Of a stretch of 64,000 nt of DNA, positions 34,793 to 43,627 are shown piece after piece. Each line of letters opens with the position of its first letter. Position 1 is the stretch's first letter. The notes beneath the pieces are model-generated. The model was not told the DNA's origin, searched no databases, and saw only the letters and a list, made by a program, of their open reading frames with translations. A program made the position numbers and the translations under genes. Origin of the DNA: Halalkaliarchaeum sp. AArc-CO (lineage in GTDB: Archaea; Halobacteriota; Halobacteria; Halobacteriales; Haloferacaceae); contig NZ_CP087723.1 in NCBI RefSeq assembly GCF_024972735.1, positions 2,948,261-3,012,260 on the forward strand. The letters run 5' to 3'.

Positions 34793-35407
34793 ATGGGTAT
34801 GTCAGAGGCGCAGGCCGTTCGGCTATCCTACGAGGACGGGGCCCGGGCGGTCGAACTGGCGCGTGAAGCCGTCGAATCGTTCGTTCTTCACGGCCAACGG
34901 GAACAACCGGGGAGCATGCGCGAGGCGTTCTACCAGCGTACCGGTGCGTTCGTCAGGCTGGAGTCCACCAGGGGACGCGGCCGCCTCCGCGGCTGTGCCG
35001 GCGCGTACAAAACCGGCGACCAGCTCGGTCACGCAATCGTCGAGGCGGCGATCAAGGCGGCTTCGGGTGACTCCGCCGGCTCCGAGGTCGGCTCGAAGGA
35101 GCTCGACAACCTTCGCGTGTCGGTGTGTGTCGTCTGCACGACTGTGCTTACGGACGACCCCCTCGCCGACATCGAACTGGGTTCCCACGGGGCAGCCATC
35201 GATCGGGGCGAAAACCACGGCTGGCTGTTCCCGACGCTGCCAGTGAAACACGGCTGGAGCGCCGAGGAGTATCTCGACCGCGTCGCCCGGAAGGCCGGAC
35301 TCCCGCCGAAGGCGTGGCAACACGACGACGCGATGGTGACGCTCTTCGAAGGGCAGGTGTTCCGCGAGCGGGACGACGGCGCCAGCGTCGAAGAACTCTC
35401 TCTGTAG
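34793..35407 (+). CDS. AMMECR1 domain protein
   Basis: A 204-residue protein of the TIGR00296/AMMECR1 family. The signature GRGRLRGCAGAY is at about 61-72, and the C-terminal WLFPTLPVKHGWSAEEYLDR and FEGQVFRERD are typical. The fold has an active-site-like cleft, but the reaction is unknown. CTATAATG about 35 nt upstream is a likely TATA box. Start may be the ATG at 34793 or 34799. Confidence 0.92.
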   Translation: MGMSEAQAVRLSYEDGARAVELAREAVESFVLHGQREQPGSMREAFYQRTGAFVRLESTRGRGRLRGCAGAYKTGDQLGHAIVEAAIKAASGDSAGSEVGSKELDNLRVSVCVVCTTVLTDDPLADIELGSHGAAIDRGENHGWLFPTLPVKHGWSAEEYLDRVARKAGLPPKAWQHDDAMVTLFEGQVFRERDDGASVEELSL

Positions 35408-35434
35408 GCTACTCCCACTTCATCCCCGCGAGTA

Positions 35435-35701
35435 TCAGTCCCGTCTGGGCCGACGCTTGCGGATCGGTTCGATGGGCGACACACTGACTTCACCGACGTG
35501 CAAAACGGCGGGACGTTCACGGAACGCGGTGAGGTCCCGGGACGACCGGACGACCATACCGTTGCCGGCGGTCAGGAGAACGGCTCCCTCCTCGCCGACG
35601 ATCGCCGTGATCGTCCCTCGGATGTCGTCCGGAGAACTCGCGGGATCGAAGGCGACCACGTACGTCCGTTCCGTTCCGTCGTCCGGGTACTCAACGTCCA
35701 T
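35435..35701 (-). CDS. small uncharacterised protein
   Basis: An 88-residue protein with strand-rich sequence (RTYVVAFDPASSPDD, TAIVGEEGAVLLTAGNGMVVRSS) and a basic tail RKRRPRRD. It is last in a four-gene minus-strand operon and overlaps the end of the PASTA gene by 11 bp. A start ten codons earlier is also possible. No family is recognised. Confidence 0.65.
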   Translation of the reverse strand: MDVEYPDDGTERTYVVAFDPASSPDDIRGTITAIVGEEGAVLLTAGNGMVVRSSRDLTAFRERPAVLHVGEVSVSPIEPIRKRRPRRD

Positions 35702-36917
35702 CGTCTCCACGTCCGTCGTCTTCACGCCCATCCTCGTTTACGGCGTCGAGTTCGTCGAACCAGCGCCGAACGCGACCATCCCCCGCATCCGTGATCGCAG
35801 CGACGCGTGTCGGTTCGAGCCGGACGAGCTCCCGAACGGTTTCGATTCCCTCCCGCTGGAGGCGCTCGGCGTAGGTCGGACCGATACCCGGGACGGTCCG
35901 AACCGGTTCCCCGCGTTCGCCGAGTTCTCCTTCCCGCTCTTCCGATTCCCGCTCTTCCGCCTCTCGCTCCTCCCGCTCTTCCGCCTCTCGCTCCTCCCGC
36001 TCTTCCGCCTCTCGCTCCTCCACAGATTCTGCGAGGACGAGATCGACGACAGTGCCGCGGTCTGTGTCGTCCGTGGGCGGCGGGTCCTGCTCGACCACGG
36101 TCCCGACAGGGGCGTCGGCGGGGGTCCGTTCGATTTCCCCGACCGACAGCCCAGCCTCCGCAAGCGCGGTTCTCGCTTCCGGCAGTCGTAGACCGAGACA
36201 GGAAGGAACGTCGACAGTCGTCGCCTCGGTAACGACCACGTCGACGTCTGCCCCTGGTTCCGCGAGGTCGCCCGGCTTCGGGAACTGATCGACGACCAGC
36301 CCGCCCGGATCGCCCGGCTCCGAATCGACCCGACCGACGGACAGATCAACCTCCGCGAGGAGCTGCCGGGCAGCCTCGTTCGACCGCCCGACGACGCGGG
36401 GGACGCGGACCAGATCGAGATCCCGTTGTGGCGGGGTCGGCCGAACCCCGAACCGGATCGTGCTCAGCGAGTCGGCGCTGTACTCCTCCGCGAGCCGCGG
36501 CAGGTGTAGCGCCATCCCGTCGTCCCGCTGGACGAGGCTGGCCTTGAGATCCACCTCCAGGTTCGAAATCGCATAGCCCGCCCGTTCCAGCTCCTCGAAG
36601 TCGCCGATCGAGTTGGCGAACGCCGTAACGACCCTGTCGGGTTCGACCGTGGGAACGTCCGACGTCAACTCCTCGATCCGCTCGCGGAGTCGGTCCCGTT
36701 CGGTCGCGGTCTCGTGACGGAGCTTCTCGAGACGGTCGACTTTCGTCGACAGCATGTCCCGTTCGATTTCGACGTCGACCAGACGGTCCTGGATCGACTC
36801 CACGAGGCGATGCTGGTTCCGGACTGCACCGGCCAGTTCGTACTGTTCGCGCGTGTCCAGCTTCCCGACGTCGACCGAGGGATACCGCTCCCGGATGAGC
36901 GTTTCGAGGTCGGTCAT
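35691..36917 (-). CDS. PASTA-repeat and helix-hairpin-helix protein
   Basis: A 408-residue protein. Residues 35-90 form a coiled coil; a middle domain follows; then come two PASTA-like repeats (VPRVVGRSNEAARQLLAEVD and VPSCLGLRLPEARTALAEAG). A Glu/Arg repeat tract (REAEEREE) encoded by tandem 24-bp units comes next, and then a helix-hairpin-helix (VPGIGPTYAERLQREGIETV). No signal peptide is seen, so these PASTA folds are probably cytosolic, unlike the wall-binding bacterial ones. It sits third in a four-gene operon. Confidence 0.78.
   Translation of the reverse strand: MTDLETLIRERYPSVDVGKLDTREQYELAGAVRNQHRLVESIQDRLVDVEIERDMLSTKVDRLEKLRHETATERDRLRERIEELTSDVPTVEPDRVVTAFANSIGDFEELERAGYAISNLEVDLKASLVQRDDGMALHLPRLAEEYSADSLSTIRFGVRPTPPQRDLDLVRVPRVVGRSNEAARQLLAEVDLSVGRVDSEPGDPGGLVVDQFPKPGDLAEPGADVDVVVTEATTVDVPSCLGLRLPEARTALAEAGLSVGEIERTPADAPVGTVVEQDPPPTDDTDRGTVVDLVLAESVEEREAEEREEREAEEREEREAEERESEEREGELGERGEPVRTVPGIGPTYAERLQREGIETVRELVRLEPTRVAAITDAGDGRVRRWFDELDAVNEDGREDDGRGDDGR
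35951..36022. repeat. three tandem 24-bp coding repeats
   Basis: Three near-identical 24-bp units, each beginning GCTCTTCCGCCTCTCGC on the plus strand, code for the Glu/Arg-rich linker of the PASTA/HhH protein. Copy number probably varies between strains by slippage. Confidence 0.7.
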
Positions 36918-36956
36918 GCGTCGTTCCTGTCGCTCCCGTTCATGATCGCCACGACC

Positions 36957-37376
36957 TCACCGTTCGTCCGTCGGCGGCACCGGAGCGATCCGGAACCGGA
37001 CCCGACTCGTGGCGTTCACGTCGTAGCCGTATCGCGAGGTGAGGTGTGGCCCGTACGGCGCCGCCGCGAGGAACTCCCGGTAACCGCGCTTGCGATCGGC
37101 CTCCTGGTCCTCGCCGGTCTCGCCCCTTTCGACGCGTCGACGTCGGTGTCGGTCTCGAAGCTCCCGGCCGTGTATCGAAAGCGCGACCGTAACGTCCGCC
37201 TCGACCTCCGTGAACCGGAACCACGGTGGATCGACCGCCCCCTCCAGCCCCTCGGCCTCCTCGATAGCTCTCGTGGCCTCGATCGAGTGATCGTCGAGCG
37301 CGAGTTGTCCGTCCGCAACCGCCCTGGAGACGCCTTCCACGACCTCCCCCAGCGGTCTAGAGAGCCACTGATCCAT
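36957..37376 (-). CDS. uncharacterised protein, paralogue of the upstream gene
   Basis: A 139-residue protein. Its N-terminal helix (GEVVEGVSRAVADGQLALDD, HSIEATRAIEE) aligns by eye with the N-terminus of the upstream gene product (ELVRKSALAIAQGQMALDLN, SVRTAQTLAD). A beta-rich part follows with VEADVTVALSIHG and SRVRFRIAPVPP. The pattern is reminiscent of DUF2589-type proteins, but I am not sure. It lies 9 bp after the upstream stop, in the same operon. Confidence 0.68.
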   Translation of the reverse strand: MDQWLSRPLGEVVEGVSRAVADGQLALDDHSIEATRAIEEAEGLEGAVDPPWFRFTEVEADVTVALSIHGRELRDRHRRRRVERGETGEDQEADRKRGYREFLAAAPYGPHLTSRYGYDVNATSRVRFRIAPVPPTDER

Positions 37377-37385
37377 GGATCGAGA

Positions 37386-38033
37386 TCACTCCGACGCCGA
37401 CTGCCGAACGATCGTCGGAACGGCCCGATCCGGCGCTTCCTTGGGAACGAGCCGGGTCTTGAGTCGGCATGAAGCGCTCGCGTCGAGGCCGTACACCTTG
37501 CTGTGGTACTCGCTGTGGCGTTTGACCGCGATCTCCGTCTCGCGCTCCCCCGAGGCGCTCTGGGTGCTTCCACCCGCCCGTCCGCCGATCTTGAAGATCC
37601 CCAGATCCAGTGCGGCGCCGCCACCCCCGCCGAACTTCTTTTCAGACTCCTCGTAACTCGACCGCATCGACTGTTCGTACGTCGACGTCCGGTCGACCTC
37701 CCGGGTGTGGTCGTACCACCGAACCCAGAACCGCATATCGATCTCCGTCTCCGAGAACTCGTAAAACGTCGGCGTGATCCCATACGCGAGCAGGGAGAGC
37801 TCGGTGTCGTTCGTCACCGTCTCGAAATCGACGACGTTGCCGTCCTGGTCCAGCTCCTCGATGATGCTCAACACCACCGAACCCGCGTCGAGTTTCATGT
37901 CCGCGAGCGTCTGGGCGGTCCGCACCGAGTTGAGGTCCAGCGCCATCTGCCCTTGCGCGATCGCCAGCGCCGACTTCCGCACGAGCTCGGGGAACGGGAT
38001 CTCTTCGAACGTCTCCGCACCTGGGTTCGACAT
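37386..38033 (-). CDS. uncharacterised protein, first gene of four-gene operon
   Basis: A 215-residue protein with an N-terminal amphipathic helix (FPELVRKSALAIAQGQMALD), a beta-rich core (ITPTFYEFSETEIDMRFWVR) and a Gly-rich loop (KKFGGGGGAALDLG). DUF2589-like proteins share the helix-then-strands plan; this is a tentative link. The ATG at 38033 lies 27 nt from a minus-strand GATATAACA TATA box. Confidence 0.68.
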   Translation of the reverse strand: MSNPGAETFEEIPFPELVRKSALAIAQGQMALDLNSVRTAQTLADMKLDAGSVVLSIIEELDQDGNVVDFETVTNDTELSLLAYGITPTFYEFSETEIDMRFWVRWYDHTREVDRTSTYEQSMRSSYEESEKKFGGGGGAALDLGIFKIGGRAGGSTQSASGERETEIAVKRHSEYHSKVYGLDASASCRLKTRLVPKEAPDRAVPTIVRQSASE

Positions 38034-38479
38034 GATAACAATCCACAAGCAGCCAGAGATGTTATATCTTATTGATTAAAATGTTATATTTCACCAGTGT
38101 TTGTAAATTAGCGCTTGAATACCGGTTTTTAGGGGGTTACTGTTCGACACCAACTATTAATTTACTGTTATAAGAGCAGGCGAGGGCGAGATGCGCGCGA
38201 GCGATTCCCCCGAAATCAGCCGAGAAGCACTCGACGTACGTCCAATTTTAATGCAACAATTGCCAAATGCTGCCGCGGAATATTTCCTTATACATATTGG
38301 ATATGTCCTTATATATGACGTTCGTAGTATTATTACGGTGAAAAGTTCCGTTCGTGTACCGAGCGTTTATATACATCCGATTCCGGACGGGAAACCGTGA
38401 TTCGGACGATGATCGAACAACTATTCGAGAATAGCATGGACAAACACACTGAATATTTGGTTATAAGTGAGGGATACTC
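38034..38479. other. 446-bp AT-rich intergenic region
   Basis: This stretch is strikingly AT-rich for the window and has many TATA-like words (CCTTATACATATT, CCTTATATATGAC, GTTTATATACATCC). One 69-codon open frame (38191-38400) has no gene-like composition and is not called. The region separates the four-gene operon from amt and probably carries both promoters. Confidence 0.5.
38058..38067 (-). promoter_or_regulatory. TATA box of the four-gene operon, with a nearby second copy
   Basis: ATGTTATAT occurs twice on the plus strand (38059-38067 and 38081-38089), 22 bp apart, about two helical turns. Read on the minus strand the first gives a TATA box about 27 nt before the ATG at 38033. The second may be an operator copy or an alternative promoter. 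Confidence 0.45.
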
Positions 38480-40177
38480 GTGACCGTCGACCCCACGGTG
38501 CTGGCCGACGGAGTCAATCTGCTGTGGGTCGCGCTCGCCTGCTTTTTGATCTTCTTCATGCACGCCGGGTTCGCCATGCTGGAATCCGGTCAGGTGCGCG
38601 CGAAGAACGTGGCCAACCAGCTCACGAAGAACCTGCTCACCTGGAGCGTCGGCATCGTCGCCTACTTCTTCGTGGGGTTCGGGATCGAAGCGATCGCCGG
38701 CGGACTCACCGGCGGGGGGTCCTACAGTGCCGGCGACCTCACGGCCGTGATGACCGCAGCCGACGGCGCGTGGATCAACGAGTGGCTGTTCGGGGCAGTT
38801 TTCGCGATGACCGCTGCCACGATCGTCTCCGGGGCCGTCGCCGGGCGCGCCAGGCTTCGGGCGTACGTCGGGTACACGCTGCTTCTGGCGGCGATTATCT
38901 ACCCGGTCGTGGTCGGCTTCACCTGGGCGGGCGGGTTCCTCGACGCGCTCGGCTTTCACGATTTCGCCGGCGGCATGATCGTCCACGGGATGGGGGGCAT
39001 CGCCGGGCTCACCGCCGCGTACGTGATCGGCCCGCGTCTGGACCGCTACGCCGAGGACGGCTCGACGAACGTGGTTCCGGGCCACTCGATGACGTTTGCG
39101 GTGCTGGGAACGCTGATCCTGGCGTTCGGCTGGTACGGCTTCAACGTCGGCACCACCGCCACCGTGTTCGCAGTCGAGGGAGGCGAACTCGTCCTCGACG
39201 GCTACGCGGTGGTGGGACGGGTCGCGCTCGCGACGACCGTCGGGATGGCGATGGGCGCCATCGGCGCGTCCATCGCGGCGCTGTACCTCACCGGGAAAGT
39301 CGACACCCTGTACGTCGCGAACGGCCTGCTCGCGGGGCTGGTGGCCGTCACCGGCATCGCAGACGTCGTCACCTGGTGGGGCGCGATGCTCGTGGCGCTG
39401 CTTGCGGGCCTCCAGCTGCCGTTCGTCTTCGAGTTCGTCACCGACCGGATGAAAATCGACGACGTCTGTGCGGTGTTTCCGGTCCACGGCTCTGCAGGCG
39501 CACTCGGCGTGCTCGCGTTACCGTTCGTTCACGTCGGCGGCTTTTCGACGAGCCTGCTGGTCTCGCAGGTCGTCGGCGTCGCCGTGATCGCGGGCTGGAC
39601 CGTCGGCGCGACCGCGGCTGTCTTCGGCGCGTTCAGGGCGGTCGGACAGGCACGGGTGTCGCCGGCACACGAACGCGAGGGCCTCGACGTCTCCGAACAC
39701 GGCGTCGACACATACCCGGAGTTCGGCAAACCCGATCTCGCTGCCGACGGTGGTCGGGCGGTGCGGGCTCGCTCCACCGACGCCACGGAAGTCAGAACCG
39801 ACGGGGGGACCGCTACGGACGAAAGCTCCGACGACGGCATCAAGCTCGTGATGGCGATCGTTCGGCCGGCCAAACTTGCGGACGTAAAGCACGCGCTCGC
39901 GGAGGCCGGTGCCCCCTCGCTTACGGTGACTCGGGTCTCGGGTCGGGGATCGCAGCCGGCGAAGACGGGTCAGTGGCGCGGCGAAGAGTACACCGTCGAC
40001 CTCCACGAGAAGGTCAAAATCGAGTGTGTCGTCGCGGACGCCCCCGTCGACGACGTCGTGACCGCGATCCACGAAGCCGCCTCGACCGGAGAACCCGGGG
40101 ATGGAAAGGTGTTCGTGCTCCCCGTCGACGGTGCCGTCCAGATCCGAACCGGCGAGGAGGGGCCAACAGCTGTCTGA
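38480..40177 (+). CDS. amt: ammonium transporter fused to a PII regulatory domain
   Basis: A 565-residue fusion. Residues 1-400 are an Amt channel with eleven hydrophobic helices and the motifs [36 protein letters not shown] and [14 protein letters not shown]. After a polar linker a complete PII (GlnK) domain begins near residue 453 ([19 protein letters not shown]). The T-loop Tyr is kept in [17 protein letters not shown], and the end [15 protein letters not shown] is canonical. In most archaea the two are separate neighbouring genes; here gating by PII would be in cis. The start is GTG. Confidence 0.92.
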   Translation: MTVDPTVLADGVNLLWVALACFLIFFMHAGFAMLESGQVRAKNVANQLTKNLLTWSVGIVAYFFVGFGIEAIAGGLTGGGSYSAGDLTAVMTAADGAWINEWLFGAVFAMTAATIVSGAVAGRARLRAYVGYTLLLAAIIYPVVVGFTWAGGFLDALGFHDFAGGMIVHGMGGIAGLTAAYVIGPRLDRYAEDGSTNVVPGHSMTFAVLGTLILAFGWYGFNVGTTATVFAVEGGELVLDGYAVVGRVALATTVGMAMGAIGASIAALYLTGKVDTLYVANGLLAGLVAVTGIADVVTWWGAMLVALLAGLQLPFVFEFVTDRMKIDDVCAVFPVHGSAGALGVLALPFVHVGGFSTSLLVSQVVGVAVIAGWTVGATAAVFGAFRAVGQARVSPAHEREGLDVSEHGVDTYPEFGKPDLAADGGRAVRARSTDATEVRTDGGTATDESSDDGIKLVMAIVRPAKLADVKHALAEAGAPSLTVTRVSGRGSQPAKTGQWRGEEYTVDLHEKVKIECVVADAPVDDVVTAIHEAASTGEPGDGKVFVLPVDGAVQIRTGEEGPTAV

Positions 40178-40220
40178 GGTTGCACCACGTTTTAACCCGG
40201 TTCGGAACAGAGTTGTTACC

Positions 40221-40520
40221 ATGTCACAGGATACCGAAGACCGGCTCGCGAACGTCGAGATCGGCGAGGAAATATACGACGGCGACGGAAACGGACTCGG
40301 AACCGTCCGTGGACTGGACGACGCCGGCTTTTACGTGCTCGCACGCGAGGAGACCGGAACGGTCCCACTGTCGGAGGCACGGGACATCTTCGGGAAGGCG
40401 TACGTGATGTGGCGCTGCTGGGAGTGCGGCGAGATGGGGAAGATCGAAGGTGACCTTCCCGACTCGTGTCCGTCGTGTGAGGCGCCGAAAGAGGAACTGT
40501 ACTACTGGGCGGAGGACTAA
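40221..40520 (+). CDS. small zinc-ribbon (rubredoxin-like) protein
   Basis: A 99-residue haloarchaeal protein. The N-terminal part (VEIGEEIYDGDGNGLGTVRG) looks like a small barrel, and the C-terminal part is a rubredoxin-like ribbon: MWRCWECGEMGKIEGDLPDS followed by CPSCEAPKEELYYWAED. It may bind zinc or iron. A TTTTAACCC box is about 25 nt upstream of the ATG. Confidence 0.8.
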   Translation: MSQDTEDRLANVEIGEEIYDGDGNGLGTVRGLDDAGFYVLAREETGTVPLSEARDIFGKAYVMWRCWECGEMGKIEGDLPDSCPSCEAPKEELYYWAED

Positions 40521-40590
40521 GCCGATCGGGGGATCATCGGGGGACGATCGGACGCGATCGTTTTTTGCCGTCGGGCGAAGCAGCACCGGT

Positions 40591-41529
40591 ATGGAGATCC
40601 TCGTGTTCGGCGCCGGCAGCCTCGGAAGCCTCGTGGGAGGCCTCCTCGCCCGGGCCCACGACGTCACGCTGGTGGGGCGGGACCCACACGTCGCCGCGGT
40701 CCGCGAGGAGGGACTGTCGATCACCGGCGCCGTCGACGCCCACACGACCCCGGACGCGACGACCGACGGAACCGAGCTGCGTGCCGATCTCGCGGTCGTC
40801 ACCGTGAAGGCGTACGACACCGAGACCGCGGCCGACGCGCTCGCGACGGGTTCCTACGGTGCGGTTTGCTCGCTCCAGAACGGCCTCACCGAGGAGGTTC
40901 TCGCGTCTCGCCTGGCCGGAGAGAACATCGACGCCGGCGAAGGACGCGAGGGCACGCCGCCGACGATCCTCTCGGGGACGGCGACGTACGGTGCGCGCCT
41001 CCGGGAACCAGGCCACGTGGAGTGTACCGGCGAAGGGACGATCGCGATCGGCGCCTACGGCGGCGGTGCGGATCCGTGGGCAGACCGGGCCGGCGAGGCG
41101 TTCGACGCCGCCGGCATCGAGGTCGAGATCGCGACCGACATGCCGCATCGCCGGTGGAAAAAGCTCGCGATCAATGCCGGGATCAACGCGCCCACCGCTC
41201 TGGCGCGCGTGAGAAACGGGGAACTCGTGGATGGTCCTGCCGGCGATCTCTCCCGCGAGGCCGCCCGGGAGACCGCCCAAGTCGCCCGCACTGATGGCGT
41301 ATCCCTCTCCGAGAGCGCGGCCGCCGACGCAGTCGAAGCAGTCGCCGACGCCACCGCCGCGAACCACTCCTCGATGCGGCAGGACGTCGATCGGGGCAAC
41401 CGGACCGAGATCGACGCGATCAACGGCGTCGTCTGTGACCGGGGGGAAGCCCACGGCATCGACGTCCCGATCAACCGGACCCTGACCGGGCTCGTTCGGG
41501 CGTGGGAAGCCGAACGCGACCTGCGGTGA
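40591..41529 (+). CDS. panE: 2-dehydropantoate 2-reductase
   Basis: A 312-residue NADPH-dependent ketopantoate reductase of coenzyme A synthesis. The Rossmann start is MEILVFGAGSLGSLVGGLLA, the catalytic Lys lies in RWKKLAINAGINAPTAL, and SSMRQDVDRGNRTEIDAING is the conserved C-terminal signature. Length is standard. It is convergent with the sulfatase-fold gene. Confidence 0.93.
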   Translation: MEILVFGAGSLGSLVGGLLARAHDVTLVGRDPHVAAVREEGLSITGAVDAHTTPDATTDGTELRADLAVVTVKAYDTETAADALATGSYGAVCSLQNGLTEEVLASRLAGENIDAGEGREGTPPTILSGTATYGARLREPGHVECTGEGTIAIGAYGGGADPWADRAGEAFDAAGIEVEIATDMPHRRWKKLAINAGINAPTALARVRNGELVDGPAGDLSREAARETAQVARTDGVSLSESAAADAVEAVADATAANHSSMRQDVDRGNRTEIDAINGVVCDRGEAHGIDVPINRTLTGLVRAWEAERDLR

Positions 41530-41553
41530 CTGTCCCCCGTCCAAGCGGTCCGA

Positions 41554-43185
41554 TCACTCGAGATAGCCGAGATCCCGCAGCCGCTCCTGGGCCGTCTCGT
41601 CCATCTCCTCGACGCCCGACTCCCCGACACTCGACGGATCGTCGGCGTTCTCGGCCGTCCACCGACCGCCCGCCGCCTCCTCGAACGACGCGAGCGCCGC
41701 CTCGACGTCGGCGATCGACTCGGAGTCGGATCCCGCCAGGTTCCGCGTTTCTCCCGGATCCCGGTCGATGCGGTACGCCTCGTCGGGGATCCGGTCGGCC
41801 CGGACGTACTTCGCGTCGGTCGACCGCGCGGCGCGCATCCGGGCGTAAAACCGGGAGTTCCGGTCGAGCGTGATCCCGGCGGCGTTCGCCTTGTTCTCGA
41901 GTTGGGTGAGTTCGACGACCGGCTGGGCGTACTCGACGAACGCGTAGTCGGCGTCGTCGCCGTCCCGCCGACGCTCGAGCACCGCCGACTGTCCGGGATC
42001 GGGCGCGTCGACTCCGTCGAACGCCCGGTACTCCTCCGACAGGAGCGACCGCGTCGGGTCCAGCGGGACACCGTCCCCACTACTGGGAGAGTCTGCCTCG
42101 TCGACGCCGGGGGAATCGGCATTTTCCGGGTCGAGCCCCAGCGCGTCCAGAACCGTGTGATACAGATCCAGCAGTTCGACGAGGTCCTCGCGTCGACCTG
42201 CCCCCACTTCGGGATGTTTCACTAGCAGTGGCACGTTGATCAGTGGGTCGTACAGCCCGAACTCGTGGCCGTAGAGATCGTGTTCGCCGTGGAGTTCGCC
42301 ATGATCCGCACAGACGACGACCGCTGTGTCGTCCCACCGATCGGTCTCCCGGAGCCAGTCGAACAGCCGGCCGAGTTCGGCGTCCATGTGAGCGATTTCG
42401 GCGTCGTACAGCCCGCGGATCGCCTCCCATTCCTCGTCATCGATCTTCCGTGCGCCGGCGTTGTACTCCTTCGAATTCTGGCACACTGACGTCGAGTCGA
42501 TGCCGGACGCGAACCGCTCGGCGTACTCCTCGGGGGGGTGGTACGGCAGATGTGCGTCCATCAGATTACAGAAGACGAACCAACCCGGGTCCCCGGCAGA
42601 CGAGTCGGCCTCCGCGCTCTCGATGAACTCCCGTGCGCGATCGATCGCCCGCGGCGTCTTGGAGTCGGATCCCCCGCCGGACGCCAGGTACTCGTGGATC
42701 GTGTTGCCGAACGCGACGAGTCGGTTCGCGACGGATCGGAGCCGGTCGTCGTCGTTGAGTCGCTTCCAGGCACGCGCCAGCGGCCCCGACAGGAAGTCAC
42801 CCGGCATCGCCTGAAAGAAGTTGTCTCGGTCGTCGAAACCGTCAGTGAGCCGCGTGTACGGTGTGATCCACGCGTTCGAGGAGTAACACGCGGTGTCGTA
42901 ACCCGCCGCCGATAGCGTCTCCGCGAGCGTTTGTGCCCCCTCGAGGTACGGCGTCTCCTGGTCGGCGCCGTGCTGGTGGGGGTACAGCCCGGTGAAAAGG
43001 GAGGCGTGAACCGGAAGCGTCCACGGTGCGGGCGCGACCGCCCCCTCGAACACGGTCGACTCCGCGGCGAACCGCTCCAGGGTCGGCGTCGTTTCGCGGT
43101 CGTACCCGTACGGCGTCAGGTGGTCCGCCCGCACCGTATCGAGCACGACGAAGAGCACGTTGTCGACGGCGTCCGCGTCGCTCAT
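41554..43185 (-). CDS. sulfatase-fold (alkaline phosphatase superfamily) hydrolase
   Basis: A 543-residue enzyme of the arylsulfatase/phosphonate monoesterase fold. The first metal Asp is in VLFVVLDTVRADH, and VVCADHGELHGEHDLYGHE carries the second metal set. The nucleophile region reads APWTLPVHASLFTGLYPHQH, so the usual Cys-x-Pro-x-Arg is replaced by Thr56-x-Pro-x-His. Without the Cys that becomes formylglycine, sulfatase chemistry is unlikely; a phospho-transfer or phosphodiesterase role is possible. No signal peptide is seen. Confidence 0.85.
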   Translation of the reverse strand: MSDADAVDNVLFVVLDTVRADHLTPYGYDRETTPTLERFAAESTVFEGAVAPAPWTLPVHASLFTGLYPHQHGADQETPYLEGAQTLAETLSAAGYDTACYSSNAWITPYTRLTDGFDDRDNFFQAMPGDFLSGPLARAWKRLNDDDRLRSVANRLVAFGNTIHEYLASGGGSDSKTPRAIDRAREFIESAEADSSAGDPGWFVFCNLMDAHLPYHPPEEYAERFASGIDSTSVCQNSKEYNAGARKIDDEEWEAIRGLYDAEIAHMDAELGRLFDWLRETDRWDDTAVVVCADHGELHGEHDLYGHEFGLYDPLINVPLLVKHPEVGAGRREDLVELLDLYHTVLDALGLDPENADSPGVDEADSPSSGDGVPLDPTRSLLSEEYRAFDGVDAPDPGQSAVLERRRDGDDADYAFVEYAQPVVELTQLENKANAAGITLDRNSRFYARMRAARSTDAKYVRADRIPDEAYRIDRDPGETRNLAGSDSESIADVEAALASFEEAAGGRWTAENADDPSSVGESGVEEMDETAQERLRDLGYLE

Positions 43186-43267
43186 AGGGGTACGCCAGCG
43201 CCGCCGACCAAAAAGCGTCCGTTCTCGCGTCGGTCGCGAGACCGGGGGACCGAACGGCTACCGCGGC

Positions 43268-43426
43268 TCAACACCACTCCTCGAGAACCGCCGCGTCCGA
43301 CTGTCGGACCGAAAGCCACGCCTCCTCCGTGGAGATGTCCGCGATGACGAGCGACGGGCGCGAAGCGCTCTCGTCGACGGAGGCCATCACCTGCGAATCG
43401 TCCCGTGGCGTGGGGTCCCGTGTCAT
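43268..43426 (-). CDS. small conserved haloarchaeal protein
   Basis: A 52-residue protein (MTRDPTPRDDSQVMASVDES, ending RQSDAAVLEEWC). TATTTAAA at 43450-43457 lies about 25 nt upstream of the ATG at 43426, supporting a leaderless start. A start five codons earlier is possible. It ends in a lone Cys. Function is unknown. Confidence 0.68.
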   Translation of the reverse strand: MTRDPTPRDDSQVMASVDESASRPSLVIADISTEEAWLSVRQSDAAVLEEWC

Positions 43427-43627
43427 GGTTGAAACCAGCATACTCGCGTATTTAAACTCGTCGAAACGACAGGAAGAAACGAGGAAATCCGACACACGAT
43501 CGTGCTTTGAATTCGAAGAGCGTTTGAGATTTGTTCGATGTTCGGCCCCACAACGAGGGATTTTACGGGGGATCACTCCGAGAAGTCCTTCGCAGTATAC
43601 AAGAGGTACGACGCAATAGGGAACCGC

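Noticed and set aside
38191..38400. A 69-codon open frame in the AT-rich gap before amt
   Set aside because: Base composition and residues are unlike host genes, there is no convincing start signal, and it overlaps likely promoter words.
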